NCBI RefSeq assembly: GCF_003932495.1
Contig: NZ_QZMT01000007.1
Span: 60,892 to 124,891, forward strand
Reading direction: 5' to 3'
Length of the DNA: 64,000 nucleotides
DNA from: Guyparkeria sp. SCN-R1
GTDB taxonomy: Bacteria; Pseudomonadota; Gammaproteobacteria; Halothiobacillales; Halothiobacillaceae
Shown here: positions 35,157-44,569 of the stretch, piece after piece
Layout: each line of letters starts with the position of its first letter
Position numbering within the stretch: position 1 is the first letter of the stretch
Translations under genes and position numbers: made by a program
The notes under the pieces: model-generated
Seen by the model: the letters and a program-made list of their open reading frames with translations, nothing else
Told to the model about the DNA's origin: nothing
Database searches by the model: none

Positions 35157-35699
35157 GTGGAATCGGAAAAACCCACCCCCGCCCCGCGTCGCTCGAGTAA
35201 CGCCGAGCATTACTTCGAGCACTTCCTGTTCGGCGCCCGTTGGATCCTGGCCCCCGTCTACCTGGGGCTGGTCGGCGCGATGCTGATCCTGCTGGTGAAG
35301 TTCGGCTCCGAGCTCTGGCATCTGCTCAGCCACGCCTTTTCCCTGAGCGAGTCCGAGATCATTATCGGCGTGCTGACGCTGGTGGACGTGGCGTTGATCA
35401 TGAACCTGCTCATCATCATCATCTTCTCGGGCTACGAGAACTTCGTCTCGAAGATGGATGACCTGCATAGCCACCATGACCGCCCCGAGTGGATGGGGCA
35501 TATCAGCTTTACCGATCTCAAGATCAAGGTAATCGGCTCGATCGTCGCCATCTCGGGGATCGAATTGCTCAAGTCCTTCATGAATGTCGAGAATCTGAGC
35601 GACCGAGAGATGGCCTGGATGGTGGGTATCCACCTGACCTTTGTCGTCTCCGGCGTGCTCTACGCTGTGATGGATCGCTTGCAGGGCAAGGGTCACTGA
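35157..35699 (+). CDS. YqhA/UPF0114 family membrane protein (TIGR00645)
   Basis: The 180-residue protein has about four hydrophobic segments (ILAPVYLGLVGAMLILLV, IIIGVLTLVDVALIMNLLIII, VIGSIVAISGIELL, GIHLTFVVSGVLYAVMD) and the family motif FSGYENFVSKMDD. It matches the UPF0114 family, whose function is unknown. A GTG at 35157 with GAGG seven bases upstream was preferred to a TTG at 35133, which sits directly behind the preceding terminator. Confidence 0.88.
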   Translation: MESEKPTPAPRRSSNAEHYFEHFLFGARWILAPVYLGLVGAMLILLVKFGSELWHLLSHAFSLSESEIIIGVLTLVDVALIMNLLIIIIFSGYENFVSKMDDLHSHHDRPEWMGHISFTDLKIKVIGSIVAISGIELLKSFMNVENLSDREMAWMVGIHLTFVVSGVLYAVMDRLQGKGH

Positions 35700-35713
35700 C
35701 GATCCGACGCATG

Positions 35714-35738
35714 AAAAACCCTGCCGCTGGCGGGGTTT
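35714..35738. terminator. Intrinsic terminator between yqhA-like gene and deaminase
   Basis: AAACCCTGCC / GGCGGGGTTT forms an imperfect GC stem with A-rich and T-rich flanks, positioned between two convergent genes. Confidence 0.7.
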
Positions 35739-35782
35739 GTCGTTTCAGGTGAGGGCAGGCCGCGCTCTGCCGCTGATGCCCC

Positions 35783-36226
35783 TCACTCCCCGATGTCCTC
35801 GTTCCAGAGGCTCGGATGCGTCTCGATGAACCGCTGCATCAGCTCGATGCAGCGCTGATCGTTCACCACCGTTACCTCCACGCCGTGCTCGCGTAACCAG
35901 GCCTCCTCGCCGAGAAATGACCGGTTCTCGCCGATCACCACGCGCGGTATCCCGTAGAGCCGGATCGCGCCCGAGCACATCGGGCAGGGCGACAGCGTGG
36001 TGTACAGAGTGCACTCCCGGTAGAAGGCCGCCGACCGGCGACCGGCCCGTTCCAGGGCATCCATCTCGCCGTGCCGAATCACACTGCCGTCCTGGATACG
36101 GCGGTTGTGGCCCCGCCCGACGATCTCGCCGTCGTGCACCAGCACCGCGCCGATGGGGATGCCGCCCTCGTCACGGCCCGTCCGGGCCTCTTCGAGGGCC
36201 GCATCGAGAAAGGGGTCGTGGTTCAT
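35783..36226 (-). CDS. Nucleoside/cytosine deaminase family protein
   Basis: This 147-residue zinc deaminase has the catalytic HGEMDALE and the zinc-binding TTLSPCPMCSGAI. The sequence around these motifs (RHGEMDALERAGR, YGIPRVVIGENRSFLGEEAWL) resembles yeast-type cytosine deaminase more than tRNA adenosine deaminase TadA. The exact substrate (cytosine, guanine or a modified base) cannot be assigned. It is followed downstream by the yqhA-like gene in convergent orientation. Confidence 0.85.
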   Translation of the reverse strand: MNHDPFLDAALEEARTGRDEGGIPIGAVLVHDGEIVGRGHNRRIQDGSVIRHGEMDALERAGRRSAAFYRECTLYTTLSPCPMCSGAIRLYGIPRVVIGENRSFLGEEAWLREHGVEVTVVNDQRCIELMQRFIETHPSLWNEDIGE

Positions 36227-36264
36227 GGTGAGCGCCTCCGCTGGACGTTGGTATTTTCACGATA

Positions 36265-36293
36265 CAAAAAAAACCCCGCCAATGGCGGGGTTT
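36265..36293 (-). terminator. Intrinsic terminator of the groESL operon
   Basis: On the - strand AAACCCCGCC, an ATT loop and GGCGGGG are followed by eight T residues, about 45 bp after the groEL stop. Confidence 0.9.
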
Positions 36294-36335
36294 CCGGGAA
36301 GCGGTGTCCCGCCCGACGGGCCGGAGCGACCGGTC

Positions 36336-38021
<1,686 letters not shown>

Positions 38022-38042
38022 TTAGCTCTTTCCGCGGGCAAT

Positions 38043-38333
38043 TCAGTCTTCGATGACGGCGAGGATGTCGTCTTCGCCCATCATCAGCAGCTCATCGCCT
38101 TCGACCTTCACCTTGGCGCCGGCGTACTGGCTGAACAGGACCTTGTCGCCAACCTTCACGCCCATGGCACGGACCTCACCCTTGTCGTTCGACTTGCCCG
38201 GGCCGGCGGCGATGATTTCGCCACGGTTCGGCTTCTCGGCAGCCGAGTCCGGCAGAACGATGCCAGAGGCGGTCTTGCGTTCTTCTTCTTCGCGCTTTAC
38301 CAGCACACGATCATGCAAAGGACGGATTTTCAT
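38043..38333 (-). CDS. groES: Co-chaperonin GroES (10 kDa)
   Basis: GroES caps GroEL. The 96-residue protein starts at the ATG at 38333 ([20 protein letters not shown]); the frame extends upstream but only this start fits the family. The mobile loop ([15 protein letters not shown]) and the C-terminal [20 protein letters not shown] are typical. The upstream region holds a CIRCE operator and a promoter. Confidence 0.99.
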   Translation of the reverse strand: MKIRPLHDRVLVKREEEERKTASGIVLPDSAAEKPNRGEIIAAGPGKSNDKGEVRAMGVKVGDKVLFSQYAGAKVKVEGDELLMMGEDDILAVIED

Positions 38334-38421
38334 GCGGTTACTCCATGCGTTGACATAGAAAAAGGATTTTCGACGGTGTTTGTTCGCGTCGGGACGGGGA
38401 AACTCGGCGGAGCCGCCGTTG

Positions 38422-38448
38422 TTAGCACTCACCCGACTCGAGTGCCAA
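38422..38448. promoter_or_regulatory. CIRCE operator (HrcA binding site) upstream of groESL
   Basis: TTAGCACTC, nine bases, GAGTGCCAA. The established CIRCE consensus is TTAGCACTC-N9-GAGTGCTAA, so 17 of 18 arm positions match. It begins about 90 bp before the groES start and directly follows the predicted -10 box. Repression by HrcA is therefore expected. Confidence 0.93.
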
Positions 38449-38475
38449 TAGTAGGAACGGCCCCGGCGATTTCAA
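38448..38475 (-). promoter_or_regulatory. Promoter of groESL, sigma-70-like with possible sigma-32 features
   Basis: On the - strand TTGAAA (38470-38475) and TACTAT (38448-38453) are 16 bp apart and abut the CIRCE element. The -35 region reads CTTGAAA, which also fits the heat-shock sigma-32 consensus, though the -10 does not match the sigma-32 pattern well. Confidence 0.6.
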
Positions 38476-38560
38476 GAGGTGGGGAAGAAAAAAGTTCGCG
38501 GTCCGCCCACCGCGAGACGAGCGGGTTGGCGGCGTGCCTCGGTGGGATCACGTGAATCGG

Positions 38561-38566
38561 TATAAT
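38561..38566 (+). promoter_or_regulatory. Probable -10 box of icd
   Basis: A perfect TATAAT lies 65 bp before the icd start in the divergent region. No good -35 hexamer lies 16-18 bp upstream, which could mean an activator-dependent promoter. Confidence 0.4.
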
Positions 38567-38631
38567 GCCGGCCAACCTAGCAGGCGCATCGATACGGCCT
38601 GCGACATGCGAATCCAGCCAGGAGAGAACAC

Positions 38632-39888
38632 ATGGGCTTCGACAAGATCACCATCCCCGAAGGCGACAAGATCACCGTCACCGCCGACGGCACACTGACC
38701 GTGCCGGATCGGCCGATCATCCCCTTTATCGAGGGTGACGGCATCGGCATCGATGTCACGCCGGTGATGAAAAAGGTCATCGACGCGGCCGTCGAGAAGG
38801 CCTACGGCGGCAAGCGCCAGATCGCCTGGATGGAGGTCTACGCCGGCGAGAAGTCGACCGAAGTCTACCCCGACGGCAGCGGCTTGCCCGCCGAGACCAT
38901 GGAGGCGATCCGCGACTACGTCGTCTCCATCAAGGGCCCGCTGACCACGCCGGTCGGCGGCGGCTTTCGTTCGCTGAACGTCGCGCTGCGCCAGAAGCTC
39001 GACCTCTACGTCTGCCTGCGTCCGGTGCGCTACTTCACCGGCACCCCGAGCCCGGTCAAGCATCCGGAGAAGACCGACATGGTCATCTTCCGCGAGAACT
39101 CCGAGGACATCTACGCCGGCATCGAGTGGGCCGCGGGCACGCCGGAAGTGAAGAAGGTGATCGACTTCCTGACCCAGGAGATGAACGTCGAGAACATCCG
39201 CTTCCCGGAGAGCTCGGGCATCGGCATCAAGCCGGTCTCCGAGGACGGCACCAAGCGCCTGGTGCGCCGCGCGATCGAGTACGCGATCGCCAACGACCGC
39301 GAGTCGGTCACCCTGGTGCACAAGGGCAACATCATGAAATTCACCGAAGGGGCCTTCAAGAACTGGGGCTACGAGCTGGCGAAGGAAGAGTTCGGCGCCG
39401 AGCTGCTCGACGGTGGGCCGTGGATGAAGCTCAAGAACCCCAACACCGGCCGGGAGATCGTCATCAAGGACTCGATCGCCGATGCCTTCCTGCAGCAGAT
39501 CTTGCTGGTGCCGGAGGAATACGACGTGGTCGCCACCCTGAACCTCAACGGTGACTACGTCTCGGATGCACTGGCCGCGCAGGTTGGTGGCATCGGCATT
39601 GCCCCGGGCGCGAACCTCTCCGACACCGTCGCCATGTTCGAGGCCACCCACGGCACCGCCCCGGATATCGCCGGCAAGGATCTCGCCAACCCGTCGTCGG
39701 TCATCCTGTCGGCCGAGATGATGCTGCGCCACCTCGGCTGGACCGAGGCCGCCGATGCCGTCATCAGGGCGATGGAAGGCGCGATCGCCAGCGGCAACGT
39801 CACCGGCGATCTCGCCCGCCTGATGGACAAGCCCAACCAGGTCGGCTGCAAGGCCTTTGGTGACGAGCTGATCCGCCAGATGGGCTGA
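38632..39888 (+). CDS. icd: NADP-dependent isocitrate dehydrogenase
   Basis: Icd oxidatively decarboxylates isocitrate to 2-oxoglutarate in the TCA cycle. The 418 residues contain [17 protein letters not shown], the substrate loop [17 protein letters not shown] with the serine that is phosphorylated by AceK in E. coli, [14 protein letters not shown], and the dinucleotide region [14 protein letters not shown]. It is divergent from groES; length is normal. Confidence 0.98.
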   Translation: MGFDKITIPEGDKITVTADGTLTVPDRPIIPFIEGDGIGIDVTPVMKKVIDAAVEKAYGGKRQIAWMEVYAGEKSTEVYPDGSGLPAETMEAIRDYVVSIKGPLTTPVGGGFRSLNVALRQKLDLYVCLRPVRYFTGTPSPVKHPEKTDMVIFRENSEDIYAGIEWAAGTPEVKKVIDFLTQEMNVENIRFPESSGIGIKPVSEDGTKRLVRRAIEYAIANDRESVTLVHKGNIMKFTEGAFKNWGYELAKEEFGAELLDGGPWMKLKNPNTGREIVIKDSIADAFLQQILLVPEEYDVVATLNLNGDYVSDALAAQVGGIGIAPGANLSDTVAMFEATHGTAPDIAGKDLANPSSVILSAEMMLRHLGWTEAADAVIRAMEGAIASGNVTGDLARLMDKPNQVGCKAFGDELIRQMG

Positions 39889-39924
39889 TCCGCTTCGCGG
39901 CATCTCGCCGCCAAGTGAAAAACG

Positions 39925-39960
39925 AGCAGGCGCGTCCGGGTATTTCCGGGCGCGCCTGCT
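39925..39960. terminator. Long GC hairpin after icd
   Basis: AGCAGGCGCG...CGCGCCTGCT pair, continuing through CCGG/CCGG, with a short loop. It follows the icd stop by about 36 bp and probably serves as terminator or 3' stabiliser, although no T-run follows. Confidence 0.55.
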
Positions 39961-40010
39961 ACGCTTCTGAGGCAGGAAAATTGCCTGCGTCGTTCCCCAG
40001 GAGGCGCGCC

Positions 40011-40199
40011 ATGGAACCCCTCATCGACGCCAGTGCCGTCTGTCCTTACTGCGGCGAGCCGGTCGACTTCTCGATCGACACCAGCGCCGGCGAGCAGACC
40101 TTCGTCGAGGACTGCAGCGTCTGCTGTCAGCCGATCGTGGTGACCATCAAGTGGACCGCCGAAGGCCCGACCCTGGAACTGCATCAGGAGAATGAATGA
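40011..40199 (+). CDS. CPXCG motif-containing cysteine-rich protein
   Basis: The 62-residue protein has two Cys pairs, VCPYCGEP and DCSVCCQP, expected to bind one zinc ion, then an amphipathic C-terminus. It matches the small uncharacterised CPXCG family. The ATG at 40011 has AGGAGG seven bases upstream; a longer open frame from 39915 runs through the icd hairpin and is not likely translated. Its function is unknown. Confidence 0.88.
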   Translation: MEPLIDASAVCPYCGEPVDFSIDTSAGEQTFVEDCSVCCQPIVVTIKWTAEGPTLELHQENE

Positions 40200-40261
40200 G
40201 GCGCCTGTCGATCTGGAGGGTGGTTCGGCGCGCGTGTTACCATCCCCGCCGCCTTCCGACT

Positions 40262-40338
40262 GCCCATGTAGCTCAGCTGGATAGAGCAACCGCCTCCTAA
40301 GCGGTAGGTCGCAGGTTCGAATCCTGCCTTGGGCGCCA
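40262..40338 (+). tRNA. tRNA-Arg (CCU anticodon)
   Basis: A 77-nt cloverleaf with encoded CCA can be drawn: acceptor GCCCATG/CTTGGGC (one T-T mismatch), D-arm GCTC...GAGC, anticodon arm ACCGC-CTCCTAA-GCGGT with anticodon CCT, and T-arm GCAGG-TTCGAAT-CCTGC. It reads the rare AGG codon. Accessory genes begin directly downstream; no direct repeat of its 3' end was seen, so an attachment site is not called. Confidence 0.96.
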
Positions 40339-40367
40339 GATTTATCTTGCACTCTCCGAATCGCGAC

Positions 40368-40416
40368 TCCCTATGCGCGCACGTAGACTGTCCCTAATCC
40401 ATCAGCGCATAGGGAC
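40368..40416 (+). promoter_or_regulatory. Competing inverted repeats at the start of the SRA-HNH gene
   Basis: TCCCTATGCGC (40368-40378) is a perfect 11-bp inverted repeat of GCGCATAGGGA (40405-40415). The same right arm can instead pair with GTCCCTA at 40390-40396 (TAGGGAC at 40410-40416, 7 bp). The right arm contains the AGGG that could be the ribosome binding site of the gene at 40424, so both structures would hide it. This could be an operator or an RNA switch. Confidence 0.5.
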
Positions 40417-40423
40417 GGCGGCG

Positions 40424-41128
40424 ATGTACGACAACGTCATTTCATATTTCGAGATGTGCACGCGTGAGCGCATGAGCCTGCAGCGTGGCATGAACTTTCG
40501 GATTCGAGGGCGGCATTCGGTTGTTCTGATGTCTGTCCGGGCAAACGCGCCCTACCAAGATCGGCTGGAAGAGGGCGGTTCGGTCCTTATCTACGAAGGC
40601 CATGACGCGCCCGCGTCTGCGGGATCCGTGTATCCCAAACTACTGGATCAGCCGGAAAGGCTCCCGTCGGGGCGACTGACGGAGAATGGAAAGTTTCACC
40701 AGGCTGCTCAGGAGTACAAGAACGGCGTGAAGCCGCCGGATATGGTTCGCGTTTACGAGAAGATCAAGAAGGGGATTTGGTCGGATAACGGCTATTTCCA
40801 ATTGGTTGATTCTTGGAAAGAGCATGACGGGCATCGGCAGGTCTTTAAGTTCAAATTGTTGGCCGTTGAGACAGAACTCGAGGATCTGGATGCCGAACTG
40901 CCGCCACAACACTCTGATCAACAGCCACGTCGGCGTGTGATTCCAAGTGCGGTGAAGCTGGAGGTCTGGAAGCGTGACGGCGGTAAGTGTGTGGAGTGTG
41001 GCGCGACCGACGAGCTTCACTTCGATCACATCGTCCCGTACTCCAAAGGGGGTACGTCTTTGAAGGCGGAGAATGTGCAGTTGCTATGTGCTCGCCATAA
41101 TTTGGCGAAGAGCACCAAAATTCAGTAA
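40424..41128 (+). CDS. SRA-like/HNH predicted modification-dependent endonuclease
   Basis: The 234-residue protein has an N-terminal region (about 20-150) with the pattern of an SAD/SRA domain (SVLIYEGHDAP, LTENGKFHQAAQEYKNG, VRVYEKIKKGIWSDNGYFQL, VFKFKLLAVE). A C-terminal HNH domain follows, with CVECG, LHFDHIVPYSKGG, ENVQLLCARHN (His202, Asn217). SRA-HNH proteins are known type IV enzymes cutting DNA with 5-methylcytosine-type bases, so restriction of modified phage DNA is the likely role. The SRA call is by eye. The gene is lower in GC than its neighbours and follows tRNA-Arg, consistent with acquisition. No methyltransferase accompanies it. The ATG at 40424 was chosen over one at 40373, which lies inside the inverted repeat. 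Confidence 0.8.
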   Translation: MYDNVISYFEMCTRERMSLQRGMNFRIRGRHSVVLMSVRANAPYQDRLEEGGSVLIYEGHDAPASAGSVYPKLLDQPERLPSGRLTENGKFHQAAQEYKNGVKPPDMVRVYEKIKKGIWSDNGYFQLVDSWKEHDGHRQVFKFKLLAVETELEDLDAELPPQHSDQQPRRRVIPSAVKLEVWKRDGGKCVECGATDELHFDHIVPYSKGGTSLKAENVQLLCARHNLAKSTKIQ

Positions 41129-41150
41129 GCGTCTCCCCGCCATCTAAACA

Positions 41151-41172
41151 GCCGCCGGAACGGTCCGGCGGC
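41151..41172 (+). terminator. Probable terminator after the SRA-HNH gene
   Basis: GCCGCCGGA and TCCGGCGGC form a 9-bp stem around ACGG, 22 bp after the stop, followed by a weakly T-rich stretch (CGTTTCTTGTT). The rest of the gap to 41351 shows nothing else certain. Confidence 0.65.
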
Positions 41173-41351
41173 GATCGTTTCTTGTTCCCGATGGTTATCT
41201 CCCCTGGCCCGCGCGTCGGGGGCACCCTGTTCAAAGTGGGAGCGATAAGGGAACAAAACCCACTGCCCGAAATCGAAATGACGCGGTCGCTTGAGTGGCC
41301 TGGTCTGGTCACTGCCCGTGGCGCCATTTTCGTTGGGACTTTCGCAACAAT

Positions 41352-43496
41352 ATGATGGATGAAAAGCCGACGTTCGTGAGAGGTGGGCGCCCGGGCTGGT
41401 TTGAGTGGGAGTGCCACAACCCGAACACGGTACCGGTCGAACTTGCACTGTGCTGTCCGGCGACCGGGGCCACATTCCGGCTTCAGACCCGTCCGGGGCG
41501 AAGTACTCGCCGGTTCGTGCCGGGTGGGGCGCTTGGTCACGACTCTCGGTTGACGGTTCTGACGTCCGGTGACCGGGGCGATACGCAAAACGCCTTCCGT
41601 CGGGTGAGTCGTTTCGCTGCCTGGTTGGGGCTTTGGTCGCGTCTGCGCCAGCTTGACCGGGATTTCCGCGGGCTTTCGCGGCGTGCTTGCCTGCGGGTGT
41701 GGCTTTCCTGGCTGGTTTCCCGGCAGGCGCGCGAGTTGGCGCTGCGTCGTTACGAACGCACCTGCTTTTCCTGGCCCATCGAGGCGGAATATTCCTCGTG
41801 GCTTCGACACGAGTCCGAACGCGTTGCCTCCGATCTGGTGACGATCGGAGGCGGGCGAGGGCAAGTGCCCGCGGTTCGGTTCTCTCTCCTGATGCCAGTG
41901 TCTGCCGCAGACCCGGCGCTTCTGCGCGAGGTGCTGGATTCGTTGCGGGCGCAATCGTTTGCGCATTGGGACCTTTGTATCTCGCTCCACTCCGGTGCCG
42001 ACGAAGACGTTCGTCAGGTGTTGGCCGAGGCGAGCGGACAGGATGCGCGAGTGTCACTCTTGTCATGGGCGGGAGAGGAAGCGCTCTCCACGACGCTAAA
42101 CCGCGGCCTGTCACGAGGCGTCGGCGACTACGTGGCCGTGCTGGGGCGCGAGGATCGGTTGGCACCGGAAGCATTGATGACCGTGGCCCAGGTTTTACGC
42201 GCCGCGCCGGGGTTGCAGTTGCTGTATTCCGACGAAGACAAGCTGTCGGCTGGCGGTGAGCGCTTCGACCCGCATTTCAAGCCGGACTGGAATCCGGATC
42301 TCGCGCTGGCCTACGACTACGTCTCGCGCCTGTGTGTGTATCGACGCGATCGCCTGCTTGCCTTGGGCGGGTTCCGCGAAGGATTCGCGGATGCCCCGGG
42401 TGATGCCCTGGAAGATGCCGGGGAACATGACCTGCTCCTGCGTTTCACGCGCGGTCTGGCGCCTGAGCGGATCCATCATGTTCCTCGGGTGTTGTATCAC
42501 CGAAGAACGCGGGGTGATGCCGCCGGCGTGTCGACGAACGGCGAGGGCAATGCCGCTGAGGCTGGCCTGCGTGCCGTGACGGATCATCTTGCCGAGGTAG
42601 CGCCGGATGCGTCGGTGGAGCCGGCGGACGTACCGCATGCCTGCCGGGTGCGCTGGCCGCTTCCTGATCCGCCACCGCTGGTCAGCCTGGTCATCCCGAC
42701 GCGGGACGGGGTGGAGATTCTGCGACCCTGCGTTGACGCGATTCTTGAGCGCACCGATTACCCTAACCTGGAAGTGCTGGTCGTCGACAACGAGTCACGC
42801 TGCCCGGAGACGCTCGCCTATCTCCACGACTTGAAGAAAGACGCGCGGGTGCGGGTGCTGGAATGGCGCCGTCTCTTCAACTTTTCGGCCATCAATAACC
42901 ATGCCGTCGCGCAGGCCCGGGGCGACCTCATTGGGCTGGTCAACAACGACGTCGAGCCGATCAACGGTGACTGGCTCGACGAAATGGTCCGGCAGGCCTG
43001 TCGCCCGGCGATCGGTTGCGTCGGCGCGAAGCTGTATTACCCGAACGGGCGGATTCAGCATGCCGGCGTGATCCTCGGTATCGGCGGGATGGCCGGTCAC
43101 GGCCACAAGCATTTCCCAGGCGAGCACCCCGGTTACTTCTCGCGGCTGAAGCTCGTGCACAACGTCTCGGCGGTCACCGCCGCGTGCCTGCTGGTGCGTC
43201 GATCGGTTTACGACCAGGTGGGAGGGCTGGACGAAGAAAACCTGCCCGTGGCCTACAACGACGTGGACTTCTCGCTCAAGGTCCGCGAGGCGGGTTATCG
43301 CAACCTGTGGACTCCCTACGCGGAGGCCTACCACCACGAGTCCGTTTCCCGCGGCGGTCGCGACACACTGGAAAAACGCCGCCGCTTCAAAGGGGAAATC
43401 ACCTATATGCGAACGCGTTGGGGCAAGGCACTCGACAACGATCCGGCCTACAACCCGAATCTGACTTTGGCGCACGAGGATTTTTCTCTGCGTTGA
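41352..43496 (+). CDS. Tandem GT2-family glycosyltransferase
   Basis: The 714 residues contain two GT-A (family 2) domains. The first (about 185-420) has FSLLMPVSAADPALLREVL, LLYSDEDKL with a DED metal motif, and FKPDWNPDLALAYDYVSR. The second (about 445-700) has VSLVIPTRDGVEILRPCV, LVVDNES, LVNNDVEPI (the DxD-type site) and AYNDVDFSLKVREAGY. It is likely to build the capsule or surface polysaccharide repeat with its neighbours. Sugar specificity cannot be read. Two ATGs (41352, 41355) start where a usable N-terminus begins. Confidence 0.9.
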   Translation: MMDEKPTFVRGGRPGWFEWECHNPNTVPVELALCCPATGATFRLQTRPGRSTRRFVPGGALGHDSRLTVLTSGDRGDTQNAFRRVSRFAAWLGLWSRLRQLDRDFRGLSRRACLRVWLSWLVSRQARELALRRYERTCFSWPIEAEYSSWLRHESERVASDLVTIGGGRGQVPAVRFSLLMPVSAADPALLREVLDSLRAQSFAHWDLCISLHSGADEDVRQVLAEASGQDARVSLLSWAGEEALSTTLNRGLSRGVGDYVAVLGREDRLAPEALMTVAQVLRAAPGLQLLYSDEDKLSAGGERFDPHFKPDWNPDLALAYDYVSRLCVYRRDRLLALGGFREGFADAPGDALEDAGEHDLLLRFTRGLAPERIHHVPRVLYHRRTRGDAAGVSTNGEGNAAEAGLRAVTDHLAEVAPDASVEPADVPHACRVRWPLPDPPPLVSLVIPTRDGVEILRPCVDAILERTDYPNLEVLVVDNESRCPETLAYLHDLKKDARVRVLEWRRLFNFSAINNHAVAQARGDLIGLVNNDVEPINGDWLDEMVRQACRPAIGCVGAKLYYPNGRIQHAGVILGIGGMAGHGHKHFPGEHPGYFSRLKLVHNVSAVTAACLLVRRSVYDQVGGLDEENLPVAYNDVDFSLKVREAGYRNLWTPYAEAYHHESVSRGGRDTLEKRRRFKGEITYMRTRWGKALDNDPAYNPNLTLAHEDFSLR

Positions 43497-43615
43497 GCGG
43501 ACTAACCGGCTGCGGCGATGGCCGCCCTCGTCCCCGCAAGGGTCGGGACGAGAATGGTTTTTCTGGACTGTACGGGGGTGGCCGCGTCGGCGGCGATTCA
43601 CATTGATGGTGTTGC

Positions 43616-44569
43616 ATGAGATCTGACCAGCCGCGTTTCGCTACCGGTCGCCAGCGGGCGATCGTGGTCGAGGAGCGGCGGAACCCGTCAACCGACTTCT
43701 TCGTCCACCCCCATGTGACCGCCATCAGCGGGCACGCCCCTGACCTGGTGCGGCTGGACTCCCCGCCCGCTCAAGCCCCACCGCGTGACGTGTGGCTGGT
43801 GTTCACCCGCTATGTCACCGATGCCTGGCGCCAGTGGGTGGCGCGGTACCGAAACCGCATTGCCGGTGTGAGCTTTTTCATGGATGACGATCTGTTTGAC
43901 CCGGCGTCCTGGGCGGGGTTGCCGTGGAGCTACCGCTGGAAGCTTTATCGGCTTGCAGGACGTCATCAGGCATGGCTTCAGCGTATCGGGGCGGAACTGC
44001 TGGTCTCGACGCCGTACCTGGCCGAGAAGTATGCGGCCTGGTCGCCGATCGTGTTGCCCCCGATGTCACCGTATCCGGACCGGGCAGGATTCGATCCCGA
44101 CGCAACCCGTGTTTTCTACCATGGCTCGGCATCGCACCTGGCAGAACATCGCTGGCTTCGCCCGGTGATGGGCGCGGTGCTTGAACAGGTGCCGGCGGCG
44201 ACATTCGAGGTGATCGGTGATCGGCGCGCGGCACGTGCCTACGCGGGATTGCCGCGTGTGTCGGTGGTCTCGCCGATGGGCTGGGAAGCGTACCGCGCGT
44301 TCGTGACCCGTCCGGGCCGCGCGGTCGGGGTCGCCCCCCTGCTGCCGTCACGGTTCAATGCGGCCCGCTCGCCGACGAAGCTGCTGGACATCACCGCGGC
44401 AGGGGCGGTTGGGGTATACGCCAACGATCCGGTTTATCGGGACAGCGTTGCCGACGGCGTTAACGGCCGACTTTGTCCCATGGAGCCGGAGGCCTGGGTA
44501 GAGGCGATCGTTTCCTTGCTTGAACAACCCGACGCCCGCCGTGCGGTCTGGGAGGCGGCTCGCTCATGA
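43616..44569 (+). CDS. Glycosyltransferase (GT-B like)
   Basis: The 317-residue protein has the shape of a GT-B enzyme: an N-terminal acceptor part (DVWLVFTRYVTDAWRQWV, GVSFFMDDDLFDP, ELLVSTPYLAEKYA) and a C-terminal donor part (FYHGSASHLAEHRWL, FEVIGDRRAARAY, SPTKLLDITAAGAVGVYAND). Substrate is unknown. It overlaps kpsC by four bases (ATGA), tying it to capsule synthesis. Confidence 0.8.
   Translation: MRSDQPRFATGRQRAIVVEERRNPSTDFFVHPHVTAISGHAPDLVRLDSPPAQAPPRDVWLVFTRYVTDAWRQWVARYRNRIAGVSFFMDDDLFDPASWAGLPWSYRWKLYRLAGRHQAWLQRIGAELLVSTPYLAEKYAAWSPIVLPPMSPYPDRAGFDPDATRVFYHGSASHLAEHRWLRPVMGAVLEQVPAATFEVIGDRRAARAYAGLPRVSVVSPMGWEAYRAFVTRPGRAVGVAPLLPSRFNAARSPTKLLDITAAGAVGVYANDPVYRDSVADGVNGRLCPMEPEAWVEAIVSLLEQPDARRAVWEAARS

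Noticed and set aside
40262..41128. tRNA-Arg as an integration site with flanking attachment repeats
   Set aside because: No copy of the tRNA 3' end was found downstream in the window and no integrase gene is present; only the position is suggestive.
40851..42174. Two overlapping long - strand frames near the first glycosyltransferase
   Set aside because: Arg/Pro-rich shadow proteins antisense to the SRA-HNH and GT2 genes.
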